A stretch of 64,000 nt of DNA from Microbacterium sp. Gd 4-13 (GTDB lineage Bacteria > Actinomycetota > Actinomycetes > Actinomycetales > Microbacteriaceae): contig NZ_QEIJ01000006.1 in NCBI RefSeq assembly GCF_003095395.1, positions 107,539 to 171,538 on the forward strand, given 5' to 3'. A program made the translations under genes and the position numbers. Shown piece after piece: positions 40,456-50,383 of this stretch (its first letter is position 1; the number at the start of each line of letters is the position of its first letter). The notes beneath the pieces were generated by a model. It searched no databases. It was not told where the DNA came from and saw only the letters and a program-made list of their open reading frames with translations.

Positions 40456-41972
40456 CGGTGGGCTCGGGGGGGCGAGGTCTCGGGGCCGTCGCATCGCGGG
40501 GAGCCGCGGTGACTCTCGGGGCGCAGGGGATACGCATCCTCGTGCAGCTGGGCGGTATCGTTCTGCTGGCGAGACTGCTCTCTCCGGCCGATTACGGGCT
40601 CACCACGATGGTGATCGCGATCATCGGAGTCGGCGAGATTCTTCGTGACTTCGGTCTGTCGAGCGCGGCCATCCAGGCCAAGACGCTCTCCGTCGGGCAG
40701 CGATCGAACCTGTTCTGGATCAACACCGGCATCGGAGCGCTCCTGACCGGGATCGTCGCCGCGCTCGCCGTACCGATCGCCGCGTTCTACGACGACGATC
40801 GACTCATCGCGGTGACGTTGGCGCTGTCGGCGACGTTCTTGCTCAACGGTATTTCGACCCAGTTCCGGGCCGATCTGAACCGCCGATTCCGTTTCGGTGC
40901 GCTCGCGTCCGTGGAGATCTCCGCGCAGGCCGTGGGTCTCGGAATCGCGCTGATCCTGGCGGTCGCGGGCTTCGGGTATTGGGCGCTCGTCGCGCAGCAG
41001 GTCATCCAGGTGCTCTTCCAGGTGCTGATCCTGCCGTTCGTGGCACGGTGGATGCCGGGACTGCCCCGACGGGGTGAGGAGATGCGCAGCTTCTTCACCT
41101 TCGGTGGGCCGCTCGTCGCCTCCCAGGTGCTCGTCTACGCGAGTCGCAACGTCGACGCTCTCGTGATCGGACGCGTCTTCGGCGCCTCGAGCCTCGGCTT
41201 CTACAACCGGGCGTTCCAGCTCATGTCGCTGCCTCTGAATCAGATCAACGCGCCCTCGTCGAGGGTCGCGCTTCCCACGCTGTCACGACTCCGTGACGAG
41301 CCGGCGCGTTACCGGGAGTTCCTCACATTCGGGCAGATCACCCTCCTGAACATCGTGAGCCTCGTGCTTGCGCTCTGCGTCGCGCAGGCCGCGCCGATCA
41401 TCGCCATCTCGCTGGGATCGCAGTGGGCGCCATCGGTGCCTCTGTTCCAGATCCTGGCCGTCGCCGGACTCTTCCAGGCGGCCTCTTTCGCCACGTACTG
41501 GGTCGTGCTCTCGCTCGGCCGGACCAAGCGACAGTTCTGGTACACCCTCATCACGCGGCCTCTCGTCATCGGGCTCATCATCGGGGGAGCCCTCTGGGGA
41601 GTGGAAGGCGTCGCCTGGGCGTACGCCCTGGGCAACGCGCTCCTGTGGCCCATGGGCATCGTCTGGCTCGTGCGCGGTTCGATCGCCCCGGCGGGGCGGC
41701 TGTTCGTCGGAGCGCTGCGGACGATCGTGGTCTATGCGCTGGCCGCCGCGGCGTCGTATGCGTCGACGATGGCCATCCCCGAGAGCCTCTCGATCGTGCG
41801 CATCCTCGTCGGGGCGGCCGTTCTCCTCGCGGCACTCGCCATCATCGCCCTGGTCTTTCCTCCCTTCCGCCGCGACGTGAGGGCCATGGCGGGCGCGCGC
41901 CGGTTCTTTCAGCGTCAGAGGTCTGCCCGCACCGCCCCGCCGTCGACGGAGCCCCAGGAGGCCGACCTATGA
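40452..41972 (+). CDS. Wzx-like polysaccharide flippase
   Basis: A 506-residue membrane protein with about 13-14 helices, family Polysacc_synt (MATE/MOP superfamily). LARLLSPADYGLTTMVIAII, GLSSAAIQAKTLSVGQRSNL and NVDALVIGRVFGASSLGFYN followed by MSLPLNQINAPSSRVALPTL are the usual WzxC-type segments. It flips undecaprenyl-linked repeat units across the membrane. GTG at 40452 overlaps the polymerase stop (GTGA) and its own stop overlaps the pyruvyl transferase ATG, so polymerase, flippase and pyruvyl transferase are translated as a unit. Confidence 0.92.
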   Translation: MTVGSGGRGLGAVASRGAAVTLGAQGIRILVQLGGIVLLARLLSPADYGLTTMVIAIIGVGEILRDFGLSSAAIQAKTLSVGQRSNLFWINTGIGALLTGIVAALAVPIAAFYDDDRLIAVTLALSATFLLNGISTQFRADLNRRFRFGALASVEISAQAVGLGIALILAVAGFGYWALVAQQVIQVLFQVLILPFVARWMPGLPRRGEEMRSFFTFGGPLVASQVLVYASRNVDALVIGRVFGASSLGFYNRAFQLMSLPLNQINAPSSRVALPTLSRLRDEPARYREFLTFGQITLLNIVSLVLALCVAQAAPIIAISLGSQWAPSVPLFQILAVAGLFQAASFATYWVVLSLGRTKRQFWYTLITRPLVIGLIIGGALWGVEGVAWAYALGNALLWPMGIVWLVRGSIAPAGRLFVGALRTIVVYALAAAASYASTMAIPESLSIVRILVGAAVLLAALAIIALVFPPFRRDVRAMAGARRFFQRQRSARTAPPSTEPQEADL

Positions 41973-43204
41973 AACTGCGCAGGATCACACAGCGCGTGAA
42001 GAAAGAGGCACGCGGACTCGTCGACCGTGTGGGACACACGCGTCGCCGGTTCGGTGCTCTGGTCGAGGCCTCCGTGGGGAGTCCGGGCTCGTCGCATCAC
42101 GTGCTCGTCGCCCCTCCGGGAGCCGGGAACATCGGAGACCAGGCCATGGTCGAGGCGTTCGTCGCCGCGGCCGACAAGCCCGTCACGATCATCACCCGTG
42201 CCCGTGACGACTTCCACCTTCCCGCCGACCTCGCCGAGCACGCGAGGATCGAGGCGCTGCCGAACCTGTTCTACGGGCAGGGGTCGGCGCACGAACGTGA
42301 TGTCCGTGCCCTCGGGCGGGTACTGACCGGCGCCGCGAGCGTGTCGATCATCGGTGCCGACATCATGGACGGGGTCTACACGCTGCGACCCTCGATACGG
42401 CGAGCGACCCTCGCGGCCTCCGCCGCGCGCCGAGGATTCGATACGACCGTCATCGGGTTCAGCTGGAACAGTGCCGCACCTCGCCCCGCGTGGGACGCCC
42501 TGCGCGCGGCCGGGCAGGCGGGGGCGCGACTGCTGCTGCGTGATCCCGAATCGGCGAGAAGGGTTCGGGATGCGGGCATTGTCGGGGTGGTCGAAACGGC
42601 CGACATCGTCTTCACCGACGATCGGCTGGCCCCGGTGCTCCCCGACGTGGCCGCGTCGTTGCCGCGCCCGTATGCCCTCGTCAACGCGAGCGGCCTGATC
42701 GCCCGCACGGTCGATCAGGTGCCCGAGTATGCGTTGCTCATCGAGGAGCTGCGCTCACGCGGACTGCATGTCGTTCTTCTTCCGCATGTCATACGCACAA
42801 CGGCCGACGATCTCTTGGCCTGTCGAGGTGTCGCGGCCTCGGTCGGTGGCGCGGGCGTGACCTTGATCGAAGAGATGCTTGCTCCCTCGGTCATTCGCAC
42901 GCTGGCCGACGCGGCGACCGTCACGATCACCGGCCGGATGCATCTCGCGGTGATGTCGCTCTCAAGGGGAGTGCCGGCGGTCACCGTCGCGACGCAGGGG
43001 AAAGTCGAGGGTCTCATGAGGCTCTTCGATTGGCCGGAACTGTGTGTCACGCCGAGGCGCGGGATGGGGGAGGAGATGGTCGCCGTGGTGCGCAGCATCC
43101 TCGACTCAGACGACAGCCGGGCGCGTGTCGAACGCGGACTGGTCCGTGCCCGTGGGGCGGCGCGGGCGAACATCGAACGAATCGGTGCCGGCGCTGCGGG
43201 TTAG
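41969..43204 (+). CDS. Polysaccharide pyruvyl transferase-family protein
   Basis: A 411-residue enzyme of the CsaB/PssM superfamily. APPGAGNIGDQAMVEAFVAA (about 47-66) is the N-terminal Rossmann motif GNxGD; the second half has PYALVNASGLIARTV, VVLLPHVIRTTADD and TITGRMHLAVMSLSRGVPAV with the typical RxHxA active-site stretch. It would transfer pyruvate from phosphoenolpyruvate onto a sugar of the repeat unit, making a ketal and adding negative charge. It is the most divergent of three such domains in this locus. ATGA overlap with the flippase gene. Confidence 0.85.
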   Translation: MKLRRITQRVKKEARGLVDRVGHTRRRFGALVEASVGSPGSSHHVLVAPPGAGNIGDQAMVEAFVAAADKPVTIITRARDDFHLPADLAEHARIEALPNLFYGQGSAHERDVRALGRVLTGAASVSIIGADIMDGVYTLRPSIRRATLAASAARRGFDTTVIGFSWNSAAPRPAWDALRAAGQAGARLLLRDPESARRVRDAGIVGVVETADIVFTDDRLAPVLPDVAASLPRPYALVNASGLIARTVDQVPEYALLIEELRSRGLHVVLLPHVIRTTADDLLACRGVAASVGGAGVTLIEEMLAPSVIRTLADAATVTITGRMHLAVMSLSRGVPAVTVATQGKVEGLMRLFDWPELCVTPRRGMGEEMVAVVRSILDSDDSRARVERGLVRARGAARANIERIGAGAAG

Positions 43205-43228
43205 CCGGCCAACGGGGGGAATGTAAGA

Positions 43229-44380
43229 GTGGGGACAACGAAAGCTCGGAGCACCGTGCTGCTGCGCGATGACGTCGGAAAACGAGACTGGGTCGATTTC
43301 GTCAAAGGAGTGGCGATCATTCTGATCGTCGCCTACCACGCGGCGCTTTTCCTGACATCTACGGGCATGGACATCGCAGGTATTGGTCGGGCCCGAATCG
43401 TGCTCGACCTCTTTCCAATGCCGGCCTTCTTCTTGATATCTGGAATGTTCCAGGCTCGCATCGGCACCTGGTCGTTCGCCGACCTATGGCGACGTCGCCT
43501 ACGGCAGTACTTGTACCTCTACGTGCTGTGGTCTGTCATCCGGTTTATCTTCTACCTGATCGCCCCCAATGTTCGTTCGGATGGGGCGGGCAGCTCGGCG
43601 CAGGACCCGCTCGCGCTGCTGGGGATTCTCTTCTGGCCGATCAGCTCGTATTGGTTTATCTATGCGCTCTTTCTCTTCACGCTCGTAGTCTGGGTGTTCC
43701 GCAAAGCGCCGATCGCGGTGCTACTCGCCATTGCCGCAGTCGTCGGGGCGTTCGCTGCTTCGGGGATGCTCGACACTGGCAACAGCGGATTCAACCGCAT
43801 GGCGGAGTACCTGATCTTCTTCGTGATCGGGACGGCGTTCCACCGACGCATCTACTCCGCCGTCGAGTCCACGCGCGCGTGGAAGGCGTTCTTGCTATGG
43901 GCGGCCTTCCTAGCGTTCTGCGGACTGGTCTTTGCCGCTCCCATTGCCATCTACGTCCCCGGCGTCGTGCTCGTGGGTGAGGCGCTCGTCGTCGCAGCCG
44001 TGTTCTCGCTCGCGGTGTACCTCGTGCGACTGCGGTTTCTCGGCTGGGTGAGCTACATCGGGCAGCGCGCCCTGAACATCTACCTCGTGCACGTGTTCGT
44101 GATCGCGCTCTTCGCCGCGGGGCTCTCACTGATCCCAGCGTTCGACGATCCTCTCCCCGACCGGGGGCTGCTCCTGCTCGCCGGCATGACTGCTGCGGTG
44201 ATCGTGGTTTCCATCGTTCTGACGCGCTACCTCACCCGCGTTTCCTGGCTGTTCGTCTATCCCTTCCGCGCGAAGACGCCACGGTCGGTTCCCGCCTCGG
44301 AACGCGATCGCGCACCCGACGGGGGCGCGGCCACGACGGAGGTGCAGAAGAGACCGGATGATACGCGGGGCGAGGTTTAA
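43229..44380 (+). CDS. Acyltransferase-3 family membrane protein
   Basis: A 383-residue integral membrane acyltransferase with ten helices. RDWVDFVKGVAIILIVAYHA (about 19-38) contains the family's His near the first helix; FPMPAFFLISGMFQARI and GQRALNIYLVHVFVIAL are also typical. It probably O-acetylates or succinylates repeat units or a lipid-linked sugar. The GTG start at 43229 has GGGGGGAA 10 nt upstream. The base composition is visibly lower in GC than the neighbours, a sign of separate acquisition. A C-terminal cytoplasmic tail of about 35 charged residues follows the last helix. Confidence 0.9.
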   Translation: MGTTKARSTVLLRDDVGKRDWVDFVKGVAIILIVAYHAALFLTSTGMDIAGIGRARIVLDLFPMPAFFLISGMFQARIGTWSFADLWRRRLRQYLYLYVLWSVIRFIFYLIAPNVRSDGAGSSAQDPLALLGILFWPISSYWFIYALFLFTLVVWVFRKAPIAVLLAIAAVVGAFAASGMLDTGNSGFNRMAEYLIFFVIGTAFHRRIYSAVESTRAWKAFLLWAAFLAFCGLVFAAPIAIYVPGVVLVGEALVVAAVFSLAVYLVRLRFLGWVSYIGQRALNIYLVHVFVIALFAAGLSLIPAFDDPLPDRGLLLLAGMTAAVIVVSIVLTRYLTRVSWLFVYPFRAKTPRSVPASERDRAPDGGAATTEVQKRPDDTRGEV

Positions 44381-44500
44381 CGGTCTTGAAACAAGCCTTT
44401 CGCAATTCAGTAGTGCTTAACCCGCCCAGGTGTGATGCCATGTTCCGTGGGGGGAAGCGCGATCCGGCCTTCTCGATCTCTCAGACGACGGGAAAGTGCC

Positions 44501-45724
44501 ATGAACAAGAATGTTGAGCAGAAGGGTAATAGCGGGGGCGGCCTTTCGAGACGGGTGTTCCTGGCCGGGGCCGCGGGAGGGCTGGGCGGTCTCGCCCTCG
44601 CGGGGTCGTCGCTGTCACCGGCCACGGCGGCAGGGGCGACGCCGACGTTGCCGGCCGAGTACTACCGCAAAGCGAACCAGCGGACTGCGGCCGGCACGCA
44701 GTACGACAACATCAACGTACGCATCAACGGCGACGTCGCACGCATCTTCGTGCCGCAGACTGCGAAGCCCGGCGGTGCGCCCGTTCCCGTTGTGTGGTTC
44801 TATCACGGTGCCCGCACCGATCACAACGCGCTTCAGGCGGGGTTCCTCTCGCACTCCGAGGCGGTGGTGGACCGGGGGTCGATCGCGATCTGCCAGACGG
44901 CTGGCGGGACGCTTTACTCGCACCCTACGGCGGTAGCGCTGCAGGAAGCGGGCACCGCCTACATGAACTCTGTCTTCAATATCTCGACGAATGTCCTCCG
45001 TGCCACGTCGGCGGGCGGGGCCCTTGCGGTGGAGACATATGCGCGAGGCATCATCGCGAACGTCGCGGGGCTCTACACCGTGAACGGTACGTACGACCTG
45101 CGAGCGCACTACGACGCGGGCGGGATCCAGCGCGACGCAATGTTGAGCGCCTTCCCCGACGTTGCCGCGATCGACGCCGCCAATCCGGCGCGACACGCCG
45201 CCTCGGCGTGGCAGGGCAAGCGACTGCGCGTCGTCGTCTCGACACCGAACGAGAGCGATACGACGGTGCCCCCGGGGTCGCACGGACTCGCGCTCCAGCA
45301 GCGCGCGAGTTCGACCGCAGCCGAGGCCTCTGTGCGCACTCATACGAACGGACACAGCACGCCTGGGTTCGTCAAGCTCGACTTCGCGGCGGCTATGGAC
45401 AGGTGGGGCGTTCCCGACGCCCCTGTGGTGGTCGACACGCAGGCGCCCTCCGTGAGTCTCATCTCGCCCACCGCGGGGCAGACCATCAAGGGAACGGTCA
45501 CCGCTCGGATCTCCGCCACGGACAACGTCGGCGTCGTCAGCGCCGGGATCTACTCGGGCACGAGGCTTCTCGCGGCCGCGACGAAATACAGCGCCAGCGA
45601 GTGGCGGGTGTCGTTCGACACCGCGACGGTGCCCAATAGCGCGTACACGCTGACGGCAAGGGCGAGCGACGCGGCGGGGAAGACCGGCACTTCGTCGGCG
45701 GTGCGAGTCACGATCCGCAACTAA
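44501..45724 (+). CDS. Tat-exported esterase-like hydrolase with C-terminal Ig-like domain
   Basis: A 407-residue protein. Tat signal: LSRRVFLAGAAGGLGGLALA (residues 15-34). The middle part (about 48-305) is an alpha/beta-hydrolase of the feruloyl/acetyl esterase kind: VPVVWFYHGARTDHNALQ, the nucleophile Ser in RATSAGGALAV, and a probable His in THTNGHSTPGFVKLD. The last 90 residues form an Ig-like domain (APSVSLISPTAGQTIKGTVT, NVGVVSAGIYSGTRLLAAAT). Likely role: removing acyl groups from the exported polymer or from another polysaccharide. Start chosen at ATG 44501 because the twin-arginine motif is then correctly placed and GGGAAAG precedes it. Confidence 0.82.
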   Translation: MNKNVEQKGNSGGGLSRRVFLAGAAGGLGGLALAGSSLSPATAAGATPTLPAEYYRKANQRTAAGTQYDNINVRINGDVARIFVPQTAKPGGAPVPVVWFYHGARTDHNALQAGFLSHSEAVVDRGSIAICQTAGGTLYSHPTAVALQEAGTAYMNSVFNISTNVLRATSAGGALAVETYARGIIANVAGLYTVNGTYDLRAHYDAGGIQRDAMLSAFPDVAAIDAANPARHAASAWQGKRLRVVVSTPNESDTTVPPGSHGLALQQRASSTAAEASVRTHTNGHSTPGFVKLDFAAAMDRWGVPDAPVVVDTQAPSVSLISPTAGQTIKGTVTARISATDNVGVVSAGIYSGTRLLAAATKYSASEWRVSFDTATVPNSAYTLTARASDAAGKTGTSSAVRVTIRN

Positions 45725-45739
45725 CGAGGCGTCGTGCGC

Positions 45740-45772
45740 GCACCTCACCCACTCTTAGGTCGGGTGAGGTGC
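45740..45772. terminator. Bidirectional terminator between convergent genes
   Basis: Arms 45740-45750 (GCACCTCACCC) and 45762-45772 pair perfectly with an 11-nt loop; the stem overlaps the last codons of the minus-strand GH5 gene. Confidence 0.8.
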
Positions 45773-46932
45773 CGCTCGATCACCTCTGCCTGCGACAGCG
45801 CCGTGTCGATGCCACTGGTGGAGGGGATGCCGGGCACGCTGGCGACGTAGGCCAAGAGAGTGCCGGCATCGCTGGATCCGGACGCTGCGAAGTAGGTGAC
45901 GTCGAAGCTGTATTCGTCGGCGATCGAGTAGAACTGCTCGAAGAAGGCGTTCCAGCCTTCGGCCGATTCACGGGAGTAGACCCCGCCTTGACCTCCGGAG
46001 GGCCACCCGACCTCGCCGACCGAGCACCGCACGCCCCAGCGCTCGCACCAGTCGCCGAACTCGCGCAGCCGGTCGAAGACCTGTTCTGCTACGATGCCCG
46101 GCTCGAACGGCCCTCGCTCATCGGCATAGAAGTGCTCCGAATACATCACGAGCCCGAGCTCGTCGACGATCCAGGGCCCGTCCGGCGCGATCGCTGAGAG
46201 GCGACCGCGCGTGTCGCTGAGGATGCCCTCGATCCACACCGTGTGCGCGTCGCCGGTGGAGCGGATGGCGTCGACCGCCACCTGGGCGAACCGCTTGTAG
46301 GTGTCGACACCGACCGACCATCGGGGTTCGTTGAAGACGTCGTAGGCCAAGACGTTCCCGTCGTCCCGGAAACGCTCGGCGATCGTCGACCAGATCGTCG
46401 TGACGTGCTGCTCGGAGATGCCGTCGCCGCACCGCAGGCTCCCTTCCACGAACTCGCCCGCGCCCCAGGGGTAGGTGCAGCCGTTGTGCAGATCGATCAC
46501 CGTGCGGATGCCGGCCGCTCCGGCACGACGCACCTGTTCGGCGACCATGTCGAGGTACTCGGTGTCAATCGGCTGCTCCAGACCGTCGGCGGCGGTGCCA
46601 CCTGCGGGAATCGTCTGAAGGCGCTGCCACGGCACGGCAAGGCGGATAATCGAGACGCCCCGCCCGCTCAGAAAGTCGTAGCTCGTTTGCGGCTCGCCCA
46701 CATCGGCGGTGGCGACGCCACCCCCCGCGAAGATCAGGCTGTAGACGTTGACTCCGCGCAGATAGTCGTTGCCGTCGAGGTAGTCGGGGTCGACAGTAGA
46801 GAACGGTGGGGGAGCGGGGCCGACGAAGGCGCGAGGGATGACGATGACGGCTGCGATGGTCAGAGCGGCGAGCAAGACCGCTGCGATGGCGGGAGCCGCG
46901 CGGCGGCGAGGAAGTCGTCGGCTGATCGCCAT
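45745..46932 (-). CDS. GH5-family glycoside hydrolase (first of two paralogs)
   Basis: A 395-residue membrane-anchored or secreted enzyme: one N-terminal helix (about 13-35) and a GH5-type barrel. Catalytic acid/base Glu202 in YDVFNEPRW, nucleophile Glu307 in SVGEVGWPSGG, and His267 in MYSEHFYAD. VNVYSLIFAGGG and VIDLHNGCTYPWGAG are further landmarks. ATG at 46932 gives a normal signal-anchor; earlier starts overlap the upstream gene. A second GH5 gene at 50384 is closely similar along its whole length. Located within the polysaccharide locus, it probably cleaves the nascent or released polymer, as depolymerases in such loci do. Confidence 0.88.
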   Translation of the reverse strand: MAISRRLPRRRAAPAIAAVLLAALTIAAVIVIPRAFVGPAPPPFSTVDPDYLDGNDYLRGVNVYSLIFAGGGVATADVGEPQTSYDFLSGRGVSIIRLAVPWQRLQTIPAGGTAADGLEQPIDTEYLDMVAEQVRRAGAAGIRTVIDLHNGCTYPWGAGEFVEGSLRCGDGISEQHVTTIWSTIAERFRDDGNVLAYDVFNEPRWSVGVDTYKRFAQVAVDAIRSTGDAHTVWIEGILSDTRGRLSAIAPDGPWIVDELGLVMYSEHFYADERGPFEPGIVAEQVFDRLREFGDWCERWGVRCSVGEVGWPSGGQGGVYSRESAEGWNAFFEQFYSIADEYSFDVTYFAASGSSDAGTLLAYVASVPGIPSTSGIDTALSQAEVIERHLTRPKSG

Positions 46933-46939
46933 GGCCGTC

Positions 46940-49198
46940 CTAGCCGTGCGGAGGGTGGTCGACAAGGTCCGGCAGCGCACCGAGAGGCGAGAGCCAAACC
47001 CTCTCGACGTTCGGGAACACCGCTTCCGCCGAGTAGTGCGAGATGAATCGCTCGTGCGCCCGGCTGGCGATCCGGTCGCGGCGCTCCGCGTCGGACATCA
47101 GGCCTTCTAGGCCCACGACGAGAGCGTCCACGTCGTCGGGGGCCACCACGACACCGTGCCCGCCGCCGAGTACCGCGGGGATGCCACCGACAGACGTGGA
47201 TACGACGCTGGTGCCGCGAGCCATCGCTTCGAGAATGAACATCGGCATCGCTTCGTCCCGGGACGGCAGGACGGCGACGGATGCTTCGTCGAGTAAGCGC
47301 ATGAGGTGCTCGTGCGACACGCTTCCGAGGAAGGTGGCGCGCGTCAAGCAATCGTCGACAAGCTGAGCGTCGCGAACCGGGCCCGCGATGAGCAACGTCC
47401 AATCCTCGTGGCGCAGAGCGAGTCGTCGCCACGCTTCCTGAAGCACGTCAATACCCTTCCGGTAAGAGACGACGCCACCGAAGACGACAGTCTTCTGCTT
47501 CTCGACCGGGTCCGCGACGGGGATGGCGTTTGGTAGGAGGCTGACCAGATCGGCTCCGACTAGGCCGGCGGCGATCGATCGCGTCTCCTCCGATAGGGCG
47601 ATGACATGCGCGCACACGCCCAGCACCTTGGCGACCGTCGCAGAGTGCTCTCGCTCGTATCGGGCGAACTCGCTGCCGTGCAGGTGCGCGATCACCGGCA
47701 AGCCGAGCCGTGCTGCGAACGCGGCGAGGTGGCCCTCGCGGAGAAATGACCCACGCTCGGAGAGGTGCACGACGATGACGGCGGGGCGGCGGGAGCGGGC
47801 GATCTCTGCGATCCGGGTGCGCGCGGCGAGAAGGTGACGGACTCCGGTCACGTGATCGCCGGGGTTGCCGCGAGATACGATCACGTCGACATCGCATCCC
47901 TCGAAGGCCCACCCGAGGTAGGCGTTGATGACTTGCGTCATGCCTCCCGGGACGTCACCGGCCCGCCCGACGTGGTAGACGATAGGGCGCGATTGCCTGC
48001 CGCGCGCGCCATGCTGATCGGGTGCGGCGCGCTCGGCATCTGGGCGACCGGAGCCCGCACGCCGCAGGAGGCGGTGCAGATCCTCTTTCACCCCGAGGAG
48101 GCGCGTCCGCGCGTGCGGGAGCGCCTCGAGGATGTCGGCGCGGCGCTCGTCGACCATGACGATCCGCATGGCAAGTTCGGAGGGCGACAGTCCGATGGTG
48201 TTGATGGAGATGTCGTGCACGCCGATCGTGTCGAAGTGGCGTGAGATCTTCAAGGAGTCATCGAGCTGCAGGCCTACGGGGACGGCTCCTTCCGTGTACC
48301 CGGCGATGATCACGTGCAGCCGATCGCTCGCGACGATGCGCGCACGCCGGTAGAGGGCGCGAAGGCGCTGCTCCTGATCGAGATGTCCGGCCAGGACAGG
48401 CCAGTCGACGATCTCGTGCGCGTCGAGATCCACCGCGAGCCGCCGGGTGCGCTCGTCGTCCACCGAAACCTGCGTGGCGACGGCGATCCGCAGCCCTAGG
48501 CGCTTCGCCGCCTCTCGGATGCCCTCGATCCACGCAGAATCCGGATAAGGACGAGGAGCGACTTCGTCGTCCTCGCGCAGTGAGACCACCAGCAGGTCGC
48601 GGTCGTCCGACGGCGCGACCGCGGAGGCGCGCAGAAGGTCGTCCGAGAGTCCATCGCTGTATCCGAGGTCAGGCATCGATGAGCCGAACCCGAGGTAGCG
48701 CGCGGTGTGGTCGTCTCGCCACCGCGTGTAGTTGCTGAGCGCGCTCGACGGCCACATGATCGCGCGGGGCAGTCGGGCGAAGTTACGCGCTCCGGCGCCG
48801 ATGCGTGCGACTCGGCCACCACGGGCCCGGACGAGCGCAACGGCGGGCAACATCACGACGTGTTCTTTCATGCCGATCAGGGTCAGCTGCACCTCTCCGG
48901 GCTTGTAGACGGAGTCGGCTCTGCCGGCGACTGCCGCTCTCAACAGCGCGAGGTACCACCGCGCGAAGGAGCGATAGACGACATCGTCACTTCGGAGCCC
49001 GAGCCCCGCGTCATAGCCATCGGGAGAATGACCCACGTACACGTGAAGACGGCCCGCTTCGCGCACCCAGTCGAGGAGCGGACGACGCAGGAGCACATCG
49101 CCGATGTTCTCGTACTGGCCTCGACCGACCGCAAAGATCTGGCGTCGCTGCTTCGGAGAACCGTCTGCTCGATCGCGCCCCGTCACGCTGCGCGCCAC
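46940..49198 (-). CDS. Polysaccharide pyruvyl transferase - GT4 glycosyltransferase fusion
   Basis: A 752-residue two-domain enzyme. Residues about 20-375 are a pyruvyl transferase-like domain (GQYENIGDVLLRRPLLDWVR near the start, RRARIVASDRLHVIIAGYTE at about 275-295). After a charged linker (about 375-398) a GT4 glycosyltransferase follows (about 400-740): HLSERGSFLREGHLAAFAAR, IAHLHGSEFARYEREHSATV, FGGVVSYRKGIDVLQEAWRR, and the nucleotide-sugar site SRDEAMPMFILEAMARGTSV. It could add a sugar and pyruvylate it (or use both activities on one repeat unit). Gene order is the reverse of the fusion at 55164. Its start overlaps the upstream glycosyltransferase stop by 16 bp. Confidence 0.87.
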   Translation of the reverse strand: MARSVTGRDRADGSPKQRRQIFAVGRGQYENIGDVLLRRPLLDWVREAGRLHVYVGHSPDGYDAGLGLRSDDVVYRSFARWYLALLRAAVAGRADSVYKPGEVQLTLIGMKEHVVMLPAVALVRARGGRVARIGAGARNFARLPRAIMWPSSALSNYTRWRDDHTARYLGFGSSMPDLGYSDGLSDDLLRASAVAPSDDRDLLVVSLREDDEVAPRPYPDSAWIEGIREAAKRLGLRIAVATQVSVDDERTRRLAVDLDAHEIVDWPVLAGHLDQEQRLRALYRRARIVASDRLHVIIAGYTEGAVPVGLQLDDSLKISRHFDTIGVHDISINTIGLSPSELAMRIVMVDERRADILEALPHARTRLLGVKEDLHRLLRRAGSGRPDAERAAPDQHGARGRQSRPIVYHVGRAGDVPGGMTQVINAYLGWAFEGCDVDVIVSRGNPGDHVTGVRHLLAARTRIAEIARSRRPAVIVVHLSERGSFLREGHLAAFAARLGLPVIAHLHGSEFARYEREHSATVAKVLGVCAHVIALSEETRSIAAGLVGADLVSLLPNAIPVADPVEKQKTVVFGGVVSYRKGIDVLQEAWRRLALRHEDWTLLIAGPVRDAQLVDDCLTRATFLGSVSHEHLMRLLDEASVAVLPSRDEAMPMFILEAMARGTSVVSTSVGGIPAVLGGGHGVVVAPDDVDALVVGLEGLMSDAERRDRIASRAHERFISHYSAEAVFPNVERVWLSPLGALPDLVDHPPHG

Positions 49199-50166
49199 AC
49201 CGGGTCGAGACGGGCGTTGTCGATCACATGTCGCCGGGCCGCGCGCTCGCAGATCTCGCGCGTGAGGTCGGGTCCTTCCACCGGGATGCCCACGCCCATC
49301 GAGGTGACGAGATCTGCGAGCTCCACCTGGTGATCGTCGACGTGCTCGTTTCGAGAGGCGCGCCGGACCGCATAGACCGCGTAAATGCCCGACGCGAGCA
49401 TGTCGACCAGGGTTCCGACGCCGGTGTGAGTGATGACGAGGTCCGCCTCACGAGCCTGCCGGTTGAACTCGTCGGGTTGCAAAAAGTCGTGGACCTGGCC
49501 CGGGAGATCATCACGCGAGGTATACCCCAGCTGCCATACGGTCTCGGGGTTGGCCAGACCAGTAGCCAGGAACGAATCGATGACCGAGTCGAAGCGGTAG
49601 CCCTGAATGGTCCCGAGAGCGACGAACACCTTGCGGATGGCCTTGCGATCGGTGGTCGGCTCGCTCCGAAAGTCCTCCAGGACGCTGGGATATGCCTTCC
49701 AGTGAGAGTCGGCCCACTGGGGGTTCTGCGTTCGCAGGTGAATGCCCGGCGTGTGCCGGAGGATCTGCCCCGTCAGTGAGGGGCCCTTGAGCCTGCTGAC
49801 GCTCTCTACGTAGGTGCTCGGGATGCCGTGCAAGGCGGCGAGCGGTAATGCCGTCGTCGCCACGGCGGCGCCTGTGCTGATGGCGGCGTCGAAGCCCTCC
49901 CCGCGCAGAATCCTTTCGAGTGCGGGCACCGCGGCGATCGTGCCGCGCAGATCGCGGGGCCCGATGTAGGGCAGTGCCGCCATCCGCTGACCTTCGAGCA
50001 AGTGGCGGCTCTGAAGTGTGTCGAAGGTGACCCACAGGCTCTCTGGATCGGAATCGAAGCGCCGGTGCAGCCTCAGAAGCTCGGTGAGGTGCCCCCCGCT
50101 CGAGCACACGAACAATACTTTCCCCCCGGAACCCGGGATCTCTTCCCCCACGTGCGATGCCCCCAT
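49183..50166 (-). CDS. PssD/PssE-like fused glycosyltransferase
   Basis: A protein of about 327 residues. The N-terminal half looks like Alg14/PssD (GKVLFVCSSGGHLTELLRLH, TGAAVATTALPLAALHGIPS, STYVESVSRLKGPSLTGQIL), the C-terminal half like Alg13/PssE, the GT28 C-terminal domain (RKVFVALGTIQGYRFDSVID, EADLVITHTGVGTLVDMLAS). In many bacteria the two are separate proteins; here they are one chain. It probably transfers glucuronate or another uronic acid to the lipid-linked oligosaccharide, consistent with ugd in the same locus; this is inferred from the family. Start uncertain: ATG 50166, GTG 50151 or an earlier one, none with a clear ribosome site. Confidence 0.85.
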   Translation of the reverse strand: MGASHVGEEIPGSGGKVLFVCSSGGHLTELLRLHRRFDSDPESLWVTFDTLQSRHLLEGQRMAALPYIGPRDLRGTIAAVPALERILRGEGFDAAISTGAAVATTALPLAALHGIPSTYVESVSRLKGPSLTGQILRHTPGIHLRTQNPQWADSHWKAYPSVLEDFRSEPTTDRKAIRKVFVALGTIQGYRFDSVIDSFLATGLANPETVWQLGYTSRDDLPGQVHDFLQPDEFNRQAREADLVITHTGVGTLVDMLASGIYAVYAVRRASRNEHVDDHQVELADLVTSMGVGIPVEGPDLTREICERAARRHVIDNARLDPVWRAA

Positions 50167-50383
50167 TTGCGATGACGTCGAATCGACGACGACGACCGCG
50201 CCACCCCGCCACCGTTCCCCCAGTGAAGAGATGGATCGCGATCTGTTCGCGTCCCCCTGTGAACAAGATACGCCTAGCGGAAACCCAGTGCACAATCTGG
50301 TGTCGCGCTCTTTACGCGAAGCTAGCGAGCGTGCAACAATCGTTGGCCGATTTTCGTGGCGCGCAGGCCGAAGGTGCGGCGCC